A DNA stretch of 36,193 nucleotides from Actinokineospora inagensis DSM 44258 (GTDB lineage: Bacteria; Actinomycetota; Actinomycetes; Mycobacteriales; Pseudonocardiaceae): contig NZ_KI519523.1 in assembly GCF_000482865.1 (NCBI RefSeq), forward strand, positions 718 through 36,910, written 5' to 3'. Position 1 is the first letter of the stretch. The number at the start of each line of letters is the position of its first letter. Below, one piece after another: positions 8,301 through 17,366 of this stretch. Below the pieces are notes generated by a model. That model was not told where the DNA came from, did no database searches, and saw only the letters and a program-made list of their open reading frames with translations. The translations under genes and the position numbers were made by a program.

Positions 8301-11300
8301 GTGTCCAGCAGCAGTCCTGCGTCACAGTTCGGTGCGAACGAGTGGCTCGTCGAGGAGATGTACGAGCAGTTCCTCGCGGACCCGTCGTCGGTAGACCCCG
8401 CGTGGCACGACTTCTTCGCGGACTACAAGCCAACACCCCGGGCGGCGACCCAGGGTGCCGCACAGGCGAAGACCGCGGACGCCACTGCCAAGAACTCGAC
8501 GACGACGGCCGCCAAGCCCGCGACGACGGCCAAGGCCACCGCGAGCACGGCGCCGACGAGCGTGCCGCCCGTGAAGACCACCGCGGCGCCGGCGGCGCCT
8601 TCCACCGGTAACGGCAGGGTCGCCCCGGTGAAGGCGACCACAGCGCCCGCCTCGGTCGCCGCCGCCCCGGCGAAGTCGGCCCAGGCCGTGCAGCCCGCGA
8701 ACAACAAGGCCCCGGCCCGGCCGGTCGAGCCGATCGCCGCGGGTGGCGAGGAGCGCAAGCCGCTGCGCGGTGCCGCCGCCGCGATCGCGAAGAACATGAA
8801 CGCGTCGCTGGCGCTGCCGACCGCCACCAGCGTGCGCTCGGTCCCGGCGAAGCTGCTCGCGGACAACCGCATCGTGATCAACAACCACCTGAAGCGGACC
8901 CGCGGCGGGAAGGTCTCGTTCACCCACCTGATCGGCTACGCCATGGTTCGGGCGCTGGAGGCGTACCCGAACATGAACCGGCACTACGCCGAGGCCGAGA
9001 ACAAGGCGTTCGGGGTCACCCCCGAGCACGTGAACCTGGGCCTGGCGATCGACCTGCCGGGCAAGGACGGCTCGCGCAACCTGGTGGTGGCCTCCATCAA
9101 GGGCTGCGAGGGGATGTCCTTCCAGCAGTTCTGGCAGGCCTACGAGGACCTGATCCGCAAGGCCCGCGGCGGCGCGCTGACCACCGACGACTTCGCGGGC
9201 ACCACGATCTCGCTGACCAACCCGGGCGGCATCGGCACCAACCACTCGGTGCCGCGGCTCTCGGTCGGCCAGGGCACCATCCTCGGCGTCGGCGCGATGG
9301 AGTACCCGGCGCCGTTCCAGGGGGCCAGCGAGAAGACGCTGATCGAGATGGGCATCAGCAAGATCATCACGCTGACGTCCACCTACGACCACCGGATCAT
9401 CCAGGGCGCCGAGTCCGGCGAGTTCCTCCGCGAGATCCACCACCTGCTGCTCGGTGAAGACGGCTTCTACGACGACATCTTCACCTCGCTGCGCATCCCC
9501 TACGAGCCGATCCGGTGGACCGAGGACCTGTCCGAGGGCCCGGTCGACAAGACCGCCAGGGTCATCGGCCTGATCGACGCATACCGCACCCGCGGCCACC
9601 TGATGGCCGACACGGACCCGCTGAACTACCGGCAGCGCAAGCACGAGGACCTCGACGTCCTCTCGCACGGCCTGACCCTGTGGGACCTGGACCGGGAGTT
9701 CCCGGTCGGCGGGTTCGCGGGCAAGGAGCGGATGAAGCTGCGCGACGTGCTCGGCGTGCTGCGCGACTCGTACTGCCGCACCGTCGGCGTCGAGTACACC
9801 TACATCCTCGACCCGGCCGAGCGGCGCTGGATCCAGGAGCGGGTCGAGGTGGCGCACGAGAAGCCCCCGGCCGCCGTGCAGAAGTACGTGCTGTCCAAGC
9901 TGAACGCGGCCGAGGCGTTCGAGACGTTCCTGCAGACCAAGTACGTCGGGCAGAAGCGGTTCTCGCTGGAGGGCGGCGAGTCGGTCATCCCGCTGCTGGA
10001 CACGCTGCTGGACAAGGCCGCCGAGTACGAACTCGACGAGGTCGTCATCGGCATGCCGCACCGCGGTCGGCTCAACGTGCTGGCCAACATCGTCGGCAAG
10101 CCGATCTCGCAGATCTTCCAGGAGTTCGAGGGCAACCTGGACCCTGGCCAGGCGCACGGCTCCGGCGACGTGAAGTACCACCTCGGCGCCGAGGGCAAGT
10201 ACTTCCGGATGTTCGGCGACGGCGAGACCAAGGTGTCGCTGACCGCGAACCCGTCGCACCTGGAGACGGTCGACCCGGTGCTCGAGGGCATCGTGCGGGC
10301 CAAGCAGGACCTGCTGGACAAGGGCGACGAGAGCGGCGTCGGGTTCTCCGTGCTGCCGGTCGCGCTGCACGGCGACGCCGCGTTCGCCGGTCAGGGCGTG
10401 GTGGCCGAGACGCTGAACCTGGCGCTGCTGCGCGGGTACCGCACCGGCGGCACCGTGCACGTGGTCATCAACAACCAGGTCGGGTTCACCACCGCCCCGG
10501 AGAACTCGCGGTCATCGCAGTACGCGACGGACGTGGCGAAGATGATCCAGGCGCCGGTGTTCCACGTGAACGGCGACGACCCGGAGGCCTGCTACTGGGT
10601 GGCGCGGCTGGCGATGGACTACCGGCAGACGTTCAACAAGGACGTCGTGGTCGACCTGGTCTGCTACCGCCGCCGCGGCCACAACGAGGGCGACGACCCG
10701 TCGATGACCCAACCGGGCATGTACGACATCATCGACACGAAGCGCAGTGTCCGAAAGGGCTACACCGAGGCCCTGATCGGCCGCGGCGACATCTCGGTCG
10801 ACGAGGCCGAGAAGGCCCTGCGCGACTTCTCCAGCCAGCTCGAGCACGTGTTCAACGAGGTCAGGGAGCTGGAGAAGCACCCGATCTCGCCGAGCCCGTC
10901 GGTGGAGCGCGACCAGCAGGTGCCGACGAAGCTGACCACCGGCGTGCCGCGCTCGGTGGTGGAGGCCATCGCCGACGCGCACGTCAACCTGCCGGACGGG
11001 TTCAGCGTGCACCCGCGGGTCAAGCCGGTGCTGGAGCGGCGGGAGAAGATGGCCCGCGAGGGCGGCGTCGACTGGGCGTTCGGCGAGCTGCTGGCGTTCG
11101 GGTCGCTGACCCTGGAGGGCCGCAGCATCCGGCTGGCGGGCCAGGACTCGCGGCGCGGCACGTTCACCCAGCGGCACGCCGCGGTCATCGACCGCAAGAC
11201 CGGCCGCGAGTACCTGCCGCTGCAGAACCTGTCCGCCGACCAGGGCAAGTTCATGGTCTACGACTCGGCGCTCTCGGAGTACGCGGCGCTGGGCTTCGAG

Positions 11301-12098
11301 TACGGCTACTCGGTGGCCAACCCCGAGGCGCTGGTGCTGTGGGAGGCCCAGTTCGGTGACTTCGTCAACGGCGCCCAGTCGGTGATCGACGAGTACATCT
11401 CGTCGTCGGAGGCCAAGTGGGGCCAGGTGTCCGACGTGGTGGTGCTGCTGCCGCACGGCCACGAGGGCCAGGGCCCGGACCACACCTCCGGCCGCATCGA
11501 GCGCTGGCTGCAACTGTGCGCCGAGGGTTCGATGACCGTCGCGGTGCCGTCGACCCCGGCGAACTACTTCCACCTGCTGCGCAGGCACGCGTTGGACGGT
11601 GTGCAGCGCCCGCTGGTGGTGTTCACGCCGAAGTCCATGCTGCGCAACAAGGCCGCGGTGTCCCCGGTCGAGGACTTCATCGACGACACCCGGTTCAACT
11701 CGGTCATCGACGACCCGGCCCAGCCGTCGCCCAACGGCGTCACCCGCCTGCTGTTCGTCTCCGGCAAGCTCTACTACGAGCTCGCCGCCGAGCGGGACAA
11801 GCAGGCCCGCACGGACACCGCGATCGTCCGCATCGAGCAGTTGTACCCGGTGCCGCAGCGCAAGATCGGCGCCATCTTCGACCGCTACCCGAACGCCGCC
11901 GACGTGCGGTGGGTGCAGGAGGAGCCTGCCAACCAGGGTTCGTGGCCGTTCTACGGCCTCGCCCTCCCGGAGCTGTTCCCGGACCGGATCTCCCGCATCA
12001 CCCGCGTCTCCCGCCGCCCCATGTCGGCGCCGTCGGCGGGGTCGAGCAAGGTCCACGAGCTGGAGCAGCGCTCGCTGATCTCGAAGGCCTTCGAATAA
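8301..12098 (+). CDS. kgd: Multifunctional 2-oxoglutarate decarboxylase/dehydrogenase (E2-E1 fusion)
   Basis: A 1265-aa actinobacterial KGD that links 2-oxoglutarate to succinyl-CoA or succinic semialdehyde in the TCA cycle. The GTG start gives the family-typical N-terminus ([15 protein letters not shown], then [13 protein letters not shown]). An Ala/Thr/Lys/Pro-rich linker of about 100 residues follows. Then comes an acyltransferase (E2) domain with the [13 protein letters not shown] motif (His about 364) and no lipoyl domain. The rest is a thiamine-diphosphate E1 domain with [10 protein letters not shown] (His about 587), [20 protein letters not shown] and [15 protein letters not shown] (His about 1052). 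Length and order match mycobacterial KGD. In that group the enzyme is inhibited by the FHA protein GarA, which is family knowledge; GarA is not in this window. A strong terminator follows the stop. Confidence 0.97.
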   Translation: MSSSSPASQFGANEWLVEEMYEQFLADPSSVDPAWHDFFADYKPTPRAATQGAAQAKTADATAKNSTTTAAKPATTAKATASTAPTSVPPVKTTAAPAAPSTGNGRVAPVKATTAPASVAAAPAKSAQAVQPANNKAPARPVEPIAAGGEERKPLRGAAAAIAKNMNASLALPTATSVRSVPAKLLADNRIVINNHLKRTRGGKVSFTHLIGYAMVRALEAYPNMNRHYAEAENKAFGVTPEHVNLGLAIDLPGKDGSRNLVVASIKGCEGMSFQQFWQAYEDLIRKARGGALTTDDFAGTTISLTNPGGIGTNHSVPRLSVGQGTILGVGAMEYPAPFQGASEKTLIEMGISKIITLTSTYDHRIIQGAESGEFLREIHHLLLGEDGFYDDIFTSLRIPYEPIRWTEDLSEGPVDKTARVIGLIDAYRTRGHLMADTDPLNYRQRKHEDLDVLSHGLTLWDLDREFPVGGFAGKERMKLRDVLGVLRDSYCRTVGVEYTYILDPAERRWIQERVEVAHEKPPAAVQKYVLSKLNAAEAFETFLQTKYVGQKRFSLEGGESVIPLLDTLLDKAAEYELDEVVIGMPHRGRLNVLANIVGKPISQIFQEFEGNLDPGQAHGSGDVKYHLGAEGKYFRMFGDGETKVSLTANPSHLETVDPVLEGIVRAKQDLLDKGDESGVGFSVLPVALHGDAAFAGQGVVAETLNLALLRGYRTGGTVHVVINNQVGFTTAPENSRSSQYATDVAKMIQAPVFHVNGDDPEACYWVARLAMDYRQTFNKDVVVDLVCYRRRGHNEGDDPSMTQPGMYDIIDTKRSVRKGYTEALIGRGDISVDEAEKALRDFSSQLEHVFNEVRELEKHPISPSPSVERDQQVPTKLTTGVPRSVVEAIADAHVNLPDGFSVHPRVKPVLERREKMAREGGVDWAFGELLAFGSLTLEGRSIRLAGQDSRRGTFTQRHAAVIDRKTGREYLPLQNLSADQGKFMVYDSALSEYAALGFEYGYSVANPEALVLWEAQFGDFVNGAQSVIDEYISSSEAKWGQVSDVVVLLPHGHEGQGPDHTSGRIERWLQLCAEGSMTVAVPSTPANYFHLLRRHALDGVQRPLVVFTPKSMLRNKAAVSPVEDFIDDTRFNSVIDDPAQPSPNGVTRLLFVSGKLYYELAAERDKQARTDTAIVRIEQLYPVPQRKIGAIFDRYPNAADVRWVQEEPANQGSWPFYGLALPELFPDRISRITRVSRRPMSAPSAGSSKVHELEQRSLISKAFE

Positions 12099-12111
12099 CC
12101 CCTCTGTTCTC

Positions 12112-12153
12112 GGGGCCGCCGGTTACTCACCCTTCCCGGCGGCCCCTTCTTTT
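12112..12153 (+). terminator. Rho-independent terminator after kgd
   Basis: A perfect 11-bp stem (12112-12122 with 12136-12146), 13-base loop, followed directly by TTCTTTT at 12147-12153. This is the best canonical terminator in the window and separates kgd from the next small gene. Confidence 0.9.
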
Positions 12154-12158
12154 ACCCT
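12153..12158 (+). promoter_or_regulatory. Candidate -10 box for the small gene at 12170
   Basis: TACCCT begins at the end of the kgd terminator T-run and lies 11 bases before the ATG. No ribosome binding site is seen in the short gap, so a leaderless or near-leaderless message is likely. Confidence 0.4.
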
Positions 12159-12169
12159 CAAGGACCCCC

Positions 12170-12358
12170 ATGTACTTCACCGACCGCGGCATCGAAGAAC
12201 TGGAAGAACGCCGCGGCGAGGAATCTGTCACCCTCGCCTGGCTCGCCGACCGCCTCCGCGCCTTCGTCGACCTCAACCCCGACTTCGAAACCCCCGTCGA
12301 ACGCCTCGCCACTTTCCTGGCCCGCGACGACGACGGAATCGACGATGTCGACGATTAG
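12170..12358 (+). CDS. Small acidic protein, DUF6104-like, 62 aa
   Basis: The product begins MYFTDRGIEELEERRGEE and includes FVDLNPDFETPVERLATFL before an acidic tail (DDDGIDDVDD). I recognise this from memory as the small protein often annotated DUF6104 next to kgd in actinomycetes. It appears soluble, mostly helical and strongly acidic. Function is unknown; the conserved neighbourhood suggests some link to kgd or the TCA cycle, which is inference. A terminator and a TACCCT box lie between it and kgd, so it probably has its own promoter. Its stop overlaps the stop of the convergent gene (12355-12358). Confidence 0.85.
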   Translation: MYFTDRGIEELEERRGEESVTLAWLADRLRAFVDLNPDFETPVERLATFLARDDDGIDDVDD

Positions 12359-13209
12359 GTCCCGCTGATTCCGGCCCAGGTCGGGAGCGGTTCGCACGGC
12401 CAGGTCGGCAATCCGTCCAGGCCGACGCGCGCGGCCACGATTCCGCCGACGATGGCGCAATTCGTGTCGATGTCGCCACCGGCTGACGCCGTGGTCCAGA
12501 ACGCCGACTCGAAGTCGGTGAGGTGGTGGGCGGCGACCCACAGCGCGTGCGGCACGGTGTCCTGGGCACTGGTGTGGCGCCCGTTCCCCAGTTGGATCGC
12601 GGCCTCTTCGGCCGTGGTCAGGGTGCGAGCGCGGGCTATGCCGTCGTGGACGGCGCTCGGTGGGACGTGGTCCAAGACGTCGGTGAGGAAGTCGGCGGGG
12701 TCGATGGGGGCGCGGGTGGCCAGGGCGGCTGCCACGGCGACGGCGATGGCACCCGCGATGCCCTCGGGGTGGGTGTGGGTGATGGCGGCGGACAAGGCGG
12801 CCTGGTCGGCACACAGGGCGAGGTCGTGGGCGAAGAAGACGCCGAGAGGGGCGACGCGCATGGCGGCGCCGTTGCCGTAGGAGCCCGCGCCGTCGAATAC
12901 CGCGGCGGCCAGGTCGCGCCAGGGTTCGCCGGTGCGGATGAGGCGGAGCATGCGGTTGACGGAGGGGCCGTAGCCGCGGTCGAAGTCGTGGTGCTCGGCG
13001 AAACTGGTGGCCAAGGCGTCCTGGTCGATGTGGCCGTGCGCGTTCAGCACGGCGTGGATCGAGCAGGCCATCTCGGTGTCGTCGGTCCACTGCCAGAGGC
13101 CGGGCGGCAGGGTGCGGGTGTCGAGGTGGTCGCGGTTGGCGGGGACGAAGAACTGGGAACCGAGGGCGTCGCCGAGGGCGAGGCCGCGCAGGGAAGCGAG
13201 AGTGGTCAT
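12355..13209 (-). CDS. ADP-ribosylglycohydrolase family protein
   Basis: A 284-aa member of the DraG/ARH family, which removes ADP-ribose from proteins or small molecules using paired Mg ions. Visible motifs are the N-terminal GLALGDALGSQFF, the metal-binding WTDDTEMA, the central GAGSYGNGAAMRVAPLG, and the C-terminal metal-binding GGDIDTNCAIVGGIVAA. Length is normal for the family. The ATG at 13209 is chosen because MTTLASLRGLALGD is the family-typical beginning. It converges on the DUF6104-like gene with overlapping stop codons, and is separated from the upstream aldo/keto reductase by a strong hairpin. Target unknown; no ADP-ribosyltransferase lies nearby. Confidence 0.92.
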   Translation of the reverse strand: MTTLASLRGLALGDALGSQFFVPANRDHLDTRTLPPGLWQWTDDTEMACSIHAVLNAHGHIDQDALATSFAEHHDFDRGYGPSVNRMLRLIRTGEPWRDLAAAVFDGAGSYGNGAAMRVAPLGVFFAHDLALCADQAALSAAITHTHPEGIAGAIAVAVAAALATRAPIDPADFLTDVLDHVPPSAVHDGIARARTLTTAEEAAIQLGNGRHTSAQDTVPHALWVAAHHLTDFESAFWTTASAGGDIDTNCAIVGGIVAARVGLDGLPTWPCEPLPTWAGISGT

Positions 13210-13231
13210 CGCCGACCATCCTCGCAGAGAT

Positions 13232-13268
13232 CCGGTGGCCCTCAACCGGAAAAGCCGAGGGCCACCGG
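13232..13268 (-). terminator. Hairpin between aldo/keto reductase and ADP-ribosylglycohydrolase
   Basis: Perfect 12-bp inverted repeat (arms 13232-13243 and 13257-13268, 13-base loop) just after the stop of the reductase on the minus strand. No T-run follows, so it is a GC-type terminator or attenuator. Confidence 0.6.
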
Positions 13269-13274
13269 GAACCG

Positions 13275-14267
13275 CTACCAGGCGTACGCCTCGGGGGCGG
13301 GCTTGGCGCCGTTCGGGCCGGGCGCCGGGAACAATTCGTCCAATGTGGACAGGGCGTCGGCGGACAGCTCGATCTCCAGCGCGCGCAGCGAACCGTCGAG
13401 CTGCTCGATGGTGCGCGGGCCGATGATCGGGCCGGTGACGCCCTCGCGGGAGAGCAGCCAGGCCAGCGCCAGGTCCGCCGGGTTCTCGCCGAACTCCGCC
13501 GCCAGGTTCTCGTACGCCTCGATCGACGTGCGGTGTTCCTGCAGCGCGTCGCCGGAGCGGCCGGACAGACCGCGGGAGCCGCCGCCTTCCTTCTGCTTGC
13601 GGATGATGCCGCCGAGCAGGCCACCGTGCAGCGGCGACCACGGGATGACCCCGAGACCGTAGTGCTGCGCGGCGGGCAGGACCTCCAGCTCGACCCAGCG
13701 GGTCAGCAGGTTGTAGATCGACTGCTCGGCGACCAGACCGAGGAACCCGCGCTGCTTGGCCGCTTCCTGCGCCTGCGCGATGTGCCACCCGGCGAAGTTG
13801 GACGATCCGAAGTAGAGCACCTTGCCCTGCTGGCGCAGGACGCTGAACGCCTCCCAGATCTCCTCCCACGGCGTCGCCCGGTCGACGTGGTGCATCTGGT
13901 ACAGGTCGATGTGGTCGGTCTGCAACCGGCGCAGCGAGCCCTCGGCGGCGCGTCGGATGTTCAACGCGGACAGTCGGTCCTCGTTGGGCCAGTCGCCCAT
14001 GCCGCCGAACACCTTGGTGGCCAGCACGGTCCGCTCGCGCCTGCCGCCGCCCTGGGCGAACCAGCGGCCGATGATCTGCTCGGTGACCCCCTCGCCCTTC
14101 TGCCAGCCGTAGACGTTGGCCGTGTCGAAGAAGTTGATGCCGTGCTCGTGCGCCCGGTCCATGATCCGGTGGCTGTCGTCCTCGGCGGTCTCCGGGCCGA
14201 AGTTCATCGTGCCCAGCACCAGCCGGGACACCTTCAGCCCGGTGCGGCCAAGATTCGTGTACTCCAT
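13275..14267 (-). CDS. Aldo/keto reductase (second of tandem pair)
   Basis: A 330-aa NADPH-dependent aldo/keto reductase. The start at 14267 (MEYTNLGRTGLKVSRL) has a GGAAG ribosome binding site; an in-frame upstream codon would add an unconserved leader. The catalytic tetrad is recognisable: Asp and Tyr in FFDTANVYG, Lys in LATKVFG, His in LYQMHHVD. NADP-binding motifs near the end include GPIIGPRTIEQLDGSLRA. The protein ends in PEAYAW, shared with its upstream paralogue, from which it is separated by 19 bases. It belongs to the YghZ/Tas-like subgroup with oxidising-aldehyde substrates; the actual substrate is unknown. The two genes likely form an operon. Confidence 0.93.
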   Translation of the reverse strand: MEYTNLGRTGLKVSRLVLGTMNFGPETAEDDSHRIMDRAHEHGINFFDTANVYGWQKGEGVTEQIIGRWFAQGGGRRERTVLATKVFGGMGDWPNEDRLSALNIRRAAEGSLRRLQTDHIDLYQMHHVDRATPWEEIWEAFSVLRQQGKVLYFGSSNFAGWHIAQAQEAAKQRGFLGLVAEQSIYNLLTRWVELEVLPAAQHYGLGVIPWSPLHGGLLGGIIRKQKEGGGSRGLSGRSGDALQEHRTSIEAYENLAAEFGENPADLALAWLLSREGVTGPIIGPRTIEQLDGSLRALEIELSADALSTLDELFPAPGPNGAKPAPEAYAW

Positions 14268-14286
14268 GTCTTCCAATCTAAGGGTT

Positions 14287-15267
14287 CTACCAGGCGTAAG
14301 CCTCGGGTGCGGGTCCACCGTTCCCGGGTGGTGGGAACAGTTCGTCCAGTGTGGTCAGTGTCGGTTCGTCCAGGGTGACGTCGAAGGCCCGCAGCGCGCC
14401 GTCCACCTGCTCGACCGTGCGCGGTCCGATGATCGGACCGGTCACGCCGTCCCTGGACAGCAACCAGGCGAGCGCGACGTCGGCCGGGTCCGCCCCGAGC
14501 TCAGCGCAGAACGCCTCATACGCCGCTATTTGGCCCCGATGCCGTTCGAGCAGGACCGCGCCGCGCCCGGTCGCCCCGCGCACGGCCGTCTCCTGTTTGC
14601 GCAGCACCCCACCCAGGATGCCACTGCTCAACGGCGACCACGGGATGACGCCGATGCCGTAGTGCCGGGCCGCCGGGAGGACGTCCACCTCGATCCACCG
14701 GTTCGCCAGGCTGTAGATCGACTGCTCGGCGACCAGCCCCACGAAGCCCCGGGCCTGCGCCGCCTCCTGCGCCTGCGCGAGATGCCACCCCGCGAAGTTC
14801 GACGACCCGAAGTAGACGACTTTCCCCTGCTGCCGCAGGACTTCGAACGCCCCCCAGATCTCCTCCCACGGCGTGGCCCGGTCCACGTGGTGCATCTGGT
14901 ACAGATCGAGGTAGTCGGTCCGCAACCGCCTGAGCGACGCCTCCACGGCCCGCCTGATGTGCAGCGCCGACAACCGGCCCTCATTCGGCCAATCACCCAT
15001 CGCGCCATGGAGTTTCGTGGCCAACACCGTGCGCTCCCGCCGGCCACCACCCTGCGCCAGCCACCGACCGATCAACTCCTCGGTACCCCCGACGCTGTCC
15101 CCCGGCCCGTAGATGTCCGCCGTGTCAAAGAAGTTGATGCCGTGCTCGTGCGCCCGATCCATCACCCGAAAACTGTCCGGCTCGTCGGTGACCACCCCGA
15201 AGTTCATGGTGCCCAACACGAGCCGGGACACCCGGAGACCGGTGCGGCCGAGGTTCACGTACTCCAT
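14287..15267 (-). CDS. Aldo/keto reductase (first of tandem pair)
   Basis: A 326-aa paralogue of the downstream reductase, with near-identical blocks throughout (NLGRTGL, RAHEHGINFFDTA, LYQMHHVDRATPWEEIW, SSNFAGWH, PEAYAW). Tetrad residues are in FFDTADIYG, LATKLHG and LYQMHHVD. The start at 15267 is chosen by alignment with the paralogue; a longer open frame extends upstream into the shared divergent promoter region. TAGGGT about 8 bases before the ATG on the minus strand could be a -10 box. It is divergent from the NACHT gene. The tandem duplication suggests related but diverged substrate ranges. Confidence 0.92.
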   Translation of the reverse strand: MEYVNLGRTGLRVSRLVLGTMNFGVVTDEPDSFRVMDRAHEHGINFFDTADIYGPGDSVGGTEELIGRWLAQGGGRRERTVLATKLHGAMGDWPNEGRLSALHIRRAVEASLRRLRTDYLDLYQMHHVDRATPWEEIWGAFEVLRQQGKVVYFGSSNFAGWHLAQAQEAAQARGFVGLVAEQSIYSLANRWIEVDVLPAARHYGIGVIPWSPLSSGILGGVLRKQETAVRGATGRGAVLLERHRGQIAAYEAFCAELGADPADVALAWLLSRDGVTGPIIGPRTVEQVDGALRAFDVTLDEPTLTTLDELFPPPGNGGPAPEAYAW

Positions 15268-15356
15268 GTCCGCCGACCCTAACCCCGGAGCAACTCCAGG
15301 TGCCCGGAGTTTTCCCGGGTATGGGATCGTACGAAGTACCGACGGGAGGGGTCCGG
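15268..15356. promoter_or_regulatory. Divergent promoter region with inverted repeat
   Basis: These 89 bases separate the reductase pair (minus) from the NACHT gene (plus). An inverted repeat, AACTCC at 15292-15297 and GGAGTT at 15306-15311, lies in the middle and could be an operator. GGGAGGG at 15344-15350 is the ribosome binding site of the NACHT gene. Confidence 0.4.
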
Positions 15357-17366
15357 ATGGAACTCTTGGTTGTGATCGCGGTGATGGCACCTGTCGTGGC
15401 ATCGTTGGTCGTCGTGTACCTGCGCCGTTCGGGCACGGGGTTCAGCTTGGAGTACCGGCGCCACATGCTGCGGGTCCTCCAGTACGTCGACCTGAAGGGC
15501 CTGCAGACCCTCGGCGACTCCAGCCTGGAGTTGGACCTGGTGTACGTCGATGTCAGCCTGGTCCCCAGACGCGCCCAGCAAGTGGGTACCGACCTGCTGA
15601 CCGAGGTGCCCGCCGACCTGCCCGAGCGGTTCCCGCTGAGCCACTTCCTGCACGGACCGGAGCCCCGGGTGCTGGCGGTCCTGGGCGGCCCGGGTACGGG
15701 GAAGACGACTTTGGTGCGCAAAACCGTGCGCGACACCTGCCAGGGCCGTGTAACACGACCCCTGCCGATCCTGCTGTACCTGCGCGACCACCTCGATGAC
15801 ATCATCGCGGGCAAGCAGATCCCAGACCTGCTCCGAGCGCGGTTGGGCGGTCTCGCGGAGCAGGAACCGGGCAAGTGGTTCGAGACCCAACTCGAATCGG
15901 GTCGCTGCGTGGTCATGCTCGACGGACTGGACGAGGTGGCACGAGCCGACGACCGGCGGAAGGTCGCGACATGGGTGGAAACGCAGATACACCACTATCC
16001 ACGCAACGATTACGTGTTGACCTCACGACCACAGGGGTTTCTGGACGCGCCGGTCACGGGTGCGACCGTGTTGCAGGTGCGCCCGTTCACGGTTTCACAG
16101 GTGCGCGAGTTCATCCGCGGCTGGTATCGAGCGCTGCCGAGCAACGACGAGAACGCCGAACAGCGGGCCACGAGTGACGCCGAGGACCTGTTGCGGCGCC
16201 TGGATGCCGCGCCCGGATTGGCAGACCTGACAGTGAATCCGTTGCTGCTCACCATGATCGCGACGGTGCATCGGTTCCGCGGCGCCTTACCGGGCTCCAG
16301 AGCGGATCTCTACAAGGAGATCTGCGAGGTCATGCTGTGGCACCGTCAGGAAGCGAAGAACATCGCCGCGGCGGGCAATACGCGGCACAAGATGGTGTTG
16401 TTGCGGTCGCTGGCATATCTGATGATGACCAAGGGCGTTCGCCAACTGCCCCGGCAGGACGTCGTGGACGAGTTCGACCGAATGCTGCGGCGGCTCTCCA
16501 CCCCGCTGGACGGCGAGGCGCACCTGCTGCGGGTCATGTCCGACGGTCTGCTGGCGGAATGGGAAACCCACCAGTTCGCCTTCGCCCACTTGACATTCCA
16601 GGAATACCTGGCCGCCGCATACATCCGCGAGAAGAACCTGGTCGACACTCTGTGCTACGCCGTCGACGACGACTGGTGGCGGGAGACGACGCTGCTCTAC
16701 GTAGCGGGTTCGGACGCCGACCAAGTGGTAGAGGCATGCCTGGCCTCCCGCACGGCGACCGCGCTCGGACTCGCCTTAGACTGCGTGGCCGAGGGCGCGG
16801 AATTGGCGGAGAAGTTGCGCAACGAACTGACCGAGACCGTGCGATCGGCTGCTGAAGCCAGCGCGGACAAAGCCATGCGGGACAAGGTGGTGAATGCCCT
16901 GATGAGTCGGCACGACCGGAGTATGGTGCGCACCGAGTCGGGCACCCTGGTCTGGCGAACACCCGTTTCGGCTGACCTGTACCGCCTTTTCGACAACTCC
17001 TACGACGGCCAGGGGGATGGCCCAGCCCGGGGCATGTCGGGATCGGCGGCGACCCGGTTCACGTCGTGGTTGTCTCGGCAACCGCTTTCCCGGCATCAGT
17101 ATCGGTTGGCCCGGGACGAAGAGTTGAACGATCCGGCGGTAGAGCCGTTTGTCCGATCGTTAGTCGTGTGGGCAACCAACAACGACATCGGAGATTTAGT
17201 ACGCCCGCATGCCGGAATCGAGAAGAACACCACAATGGATTCTTCCGACCCTATCGGGATCGCCGCGACGATGTCTGCGGAGTGGCAAGAACGTGGGTGG
17301 AGTGGCGAGACGATCATTCTCGCGGCAGGTGGGCTGGAGAGCCTGAGCGCCAGACGGCCCAGGTGA
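15357..17366 (+). CDS. Membrane-anchored NACHT-domain NTPase
   Basis: A 669-aa STAND-type NTPase. The ATG at 15357 follows GGGAGGG at good spacing and puts a hydrophobic helix (about residues 3-21) at the very N-terminus, so the protein is probably membrane-anchored with its body in the cytoplasm. Walker A GGPGTGKT is at 110-117, Walker B VVMLDGLDEV near 185-195, sensor-like LTSRPQGF near 220, and a FAFAHLTFQEYLAA block near 405, typical of NACHT modules. The C-terminal third is not recognised; it has no clear leucine-rich or WD repeats. Four TTA codons (16287, 16776, 17160, 17196) stand out in this GC-rich DNA and would make translation depend on the rare leucyl-tRNA (bldA in Streptomyces). 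The 3' end overlaps hutI convergently by 53 bp. Signalling or antiphage defence are possible roles. Confidence 0.88.
   Translation: MELLVVIAVMAPVVASLVVVYLRRSGTGFSLEYRRHMLRVLQYVDLKGLQTLGDSSLELDLVYVDVSLVPRRAQQVGTDLLTEVPADLPERFPLSHFLHGPEPRVLAVLGGPGTGKTTLVRKTVRDTCQGRVTRPLPILLYLRDHLDDIIAGKQIPDLLRARLGGLAEQEPGKWFETQLESGRCVVMLDGLDEVARADDRRKVATWVETQIHHYPRNDYVLTSRPQGFLDAPVTGATVLQVRPFTVSQVREFIRGWYRALPSNDENAEQRATSDAEDLLRRLDAAPGLADLTVNPLLLTMIATVHRFRGALPGSRADLYKEICEVMLWHRQEAKNIAAAGNTRHKMVLLRSLAYLMMTKGVRQLPRQDVVDEFDRMLRRLSTPLDGEAHLLRVMSDGLLAEWETHQFAFAHLTFQEYLAAAYIREKNLVDTLCYAVDDDWWRETTLLYVAGSDADQVVEACLASRTATALGLALDCVAEGAELAEKLRNELTETVRSAAEASADKAMRDKVVNALMSRHDRSMVRTESGTLVWRTPVSADLYRLFDNSYDGQGDGPARGMSGSAATRFTSWLSRQPLSRHQYRLARDEELNDPAVEPFVRSLVVWATNNDIGDLVRPHAGIEKNTTMDSSDPIGIAATMSAEWQERGWSGETIILAAGGLESLSARRPR

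Noticed and set aside
8322-10460. Very long minus-strand frame opposite kgd
   Set aside because: Composition (Arg, His, Val, Gln) is that of an antisense shadow; kgd on the plus strand is unequivocal.
15300-15356. Longer NACHT start
   Set aside because: It would lie in the promoter region shared with the reductases and lacks a ribosome site; the ATG at 15357 follows a strong site.
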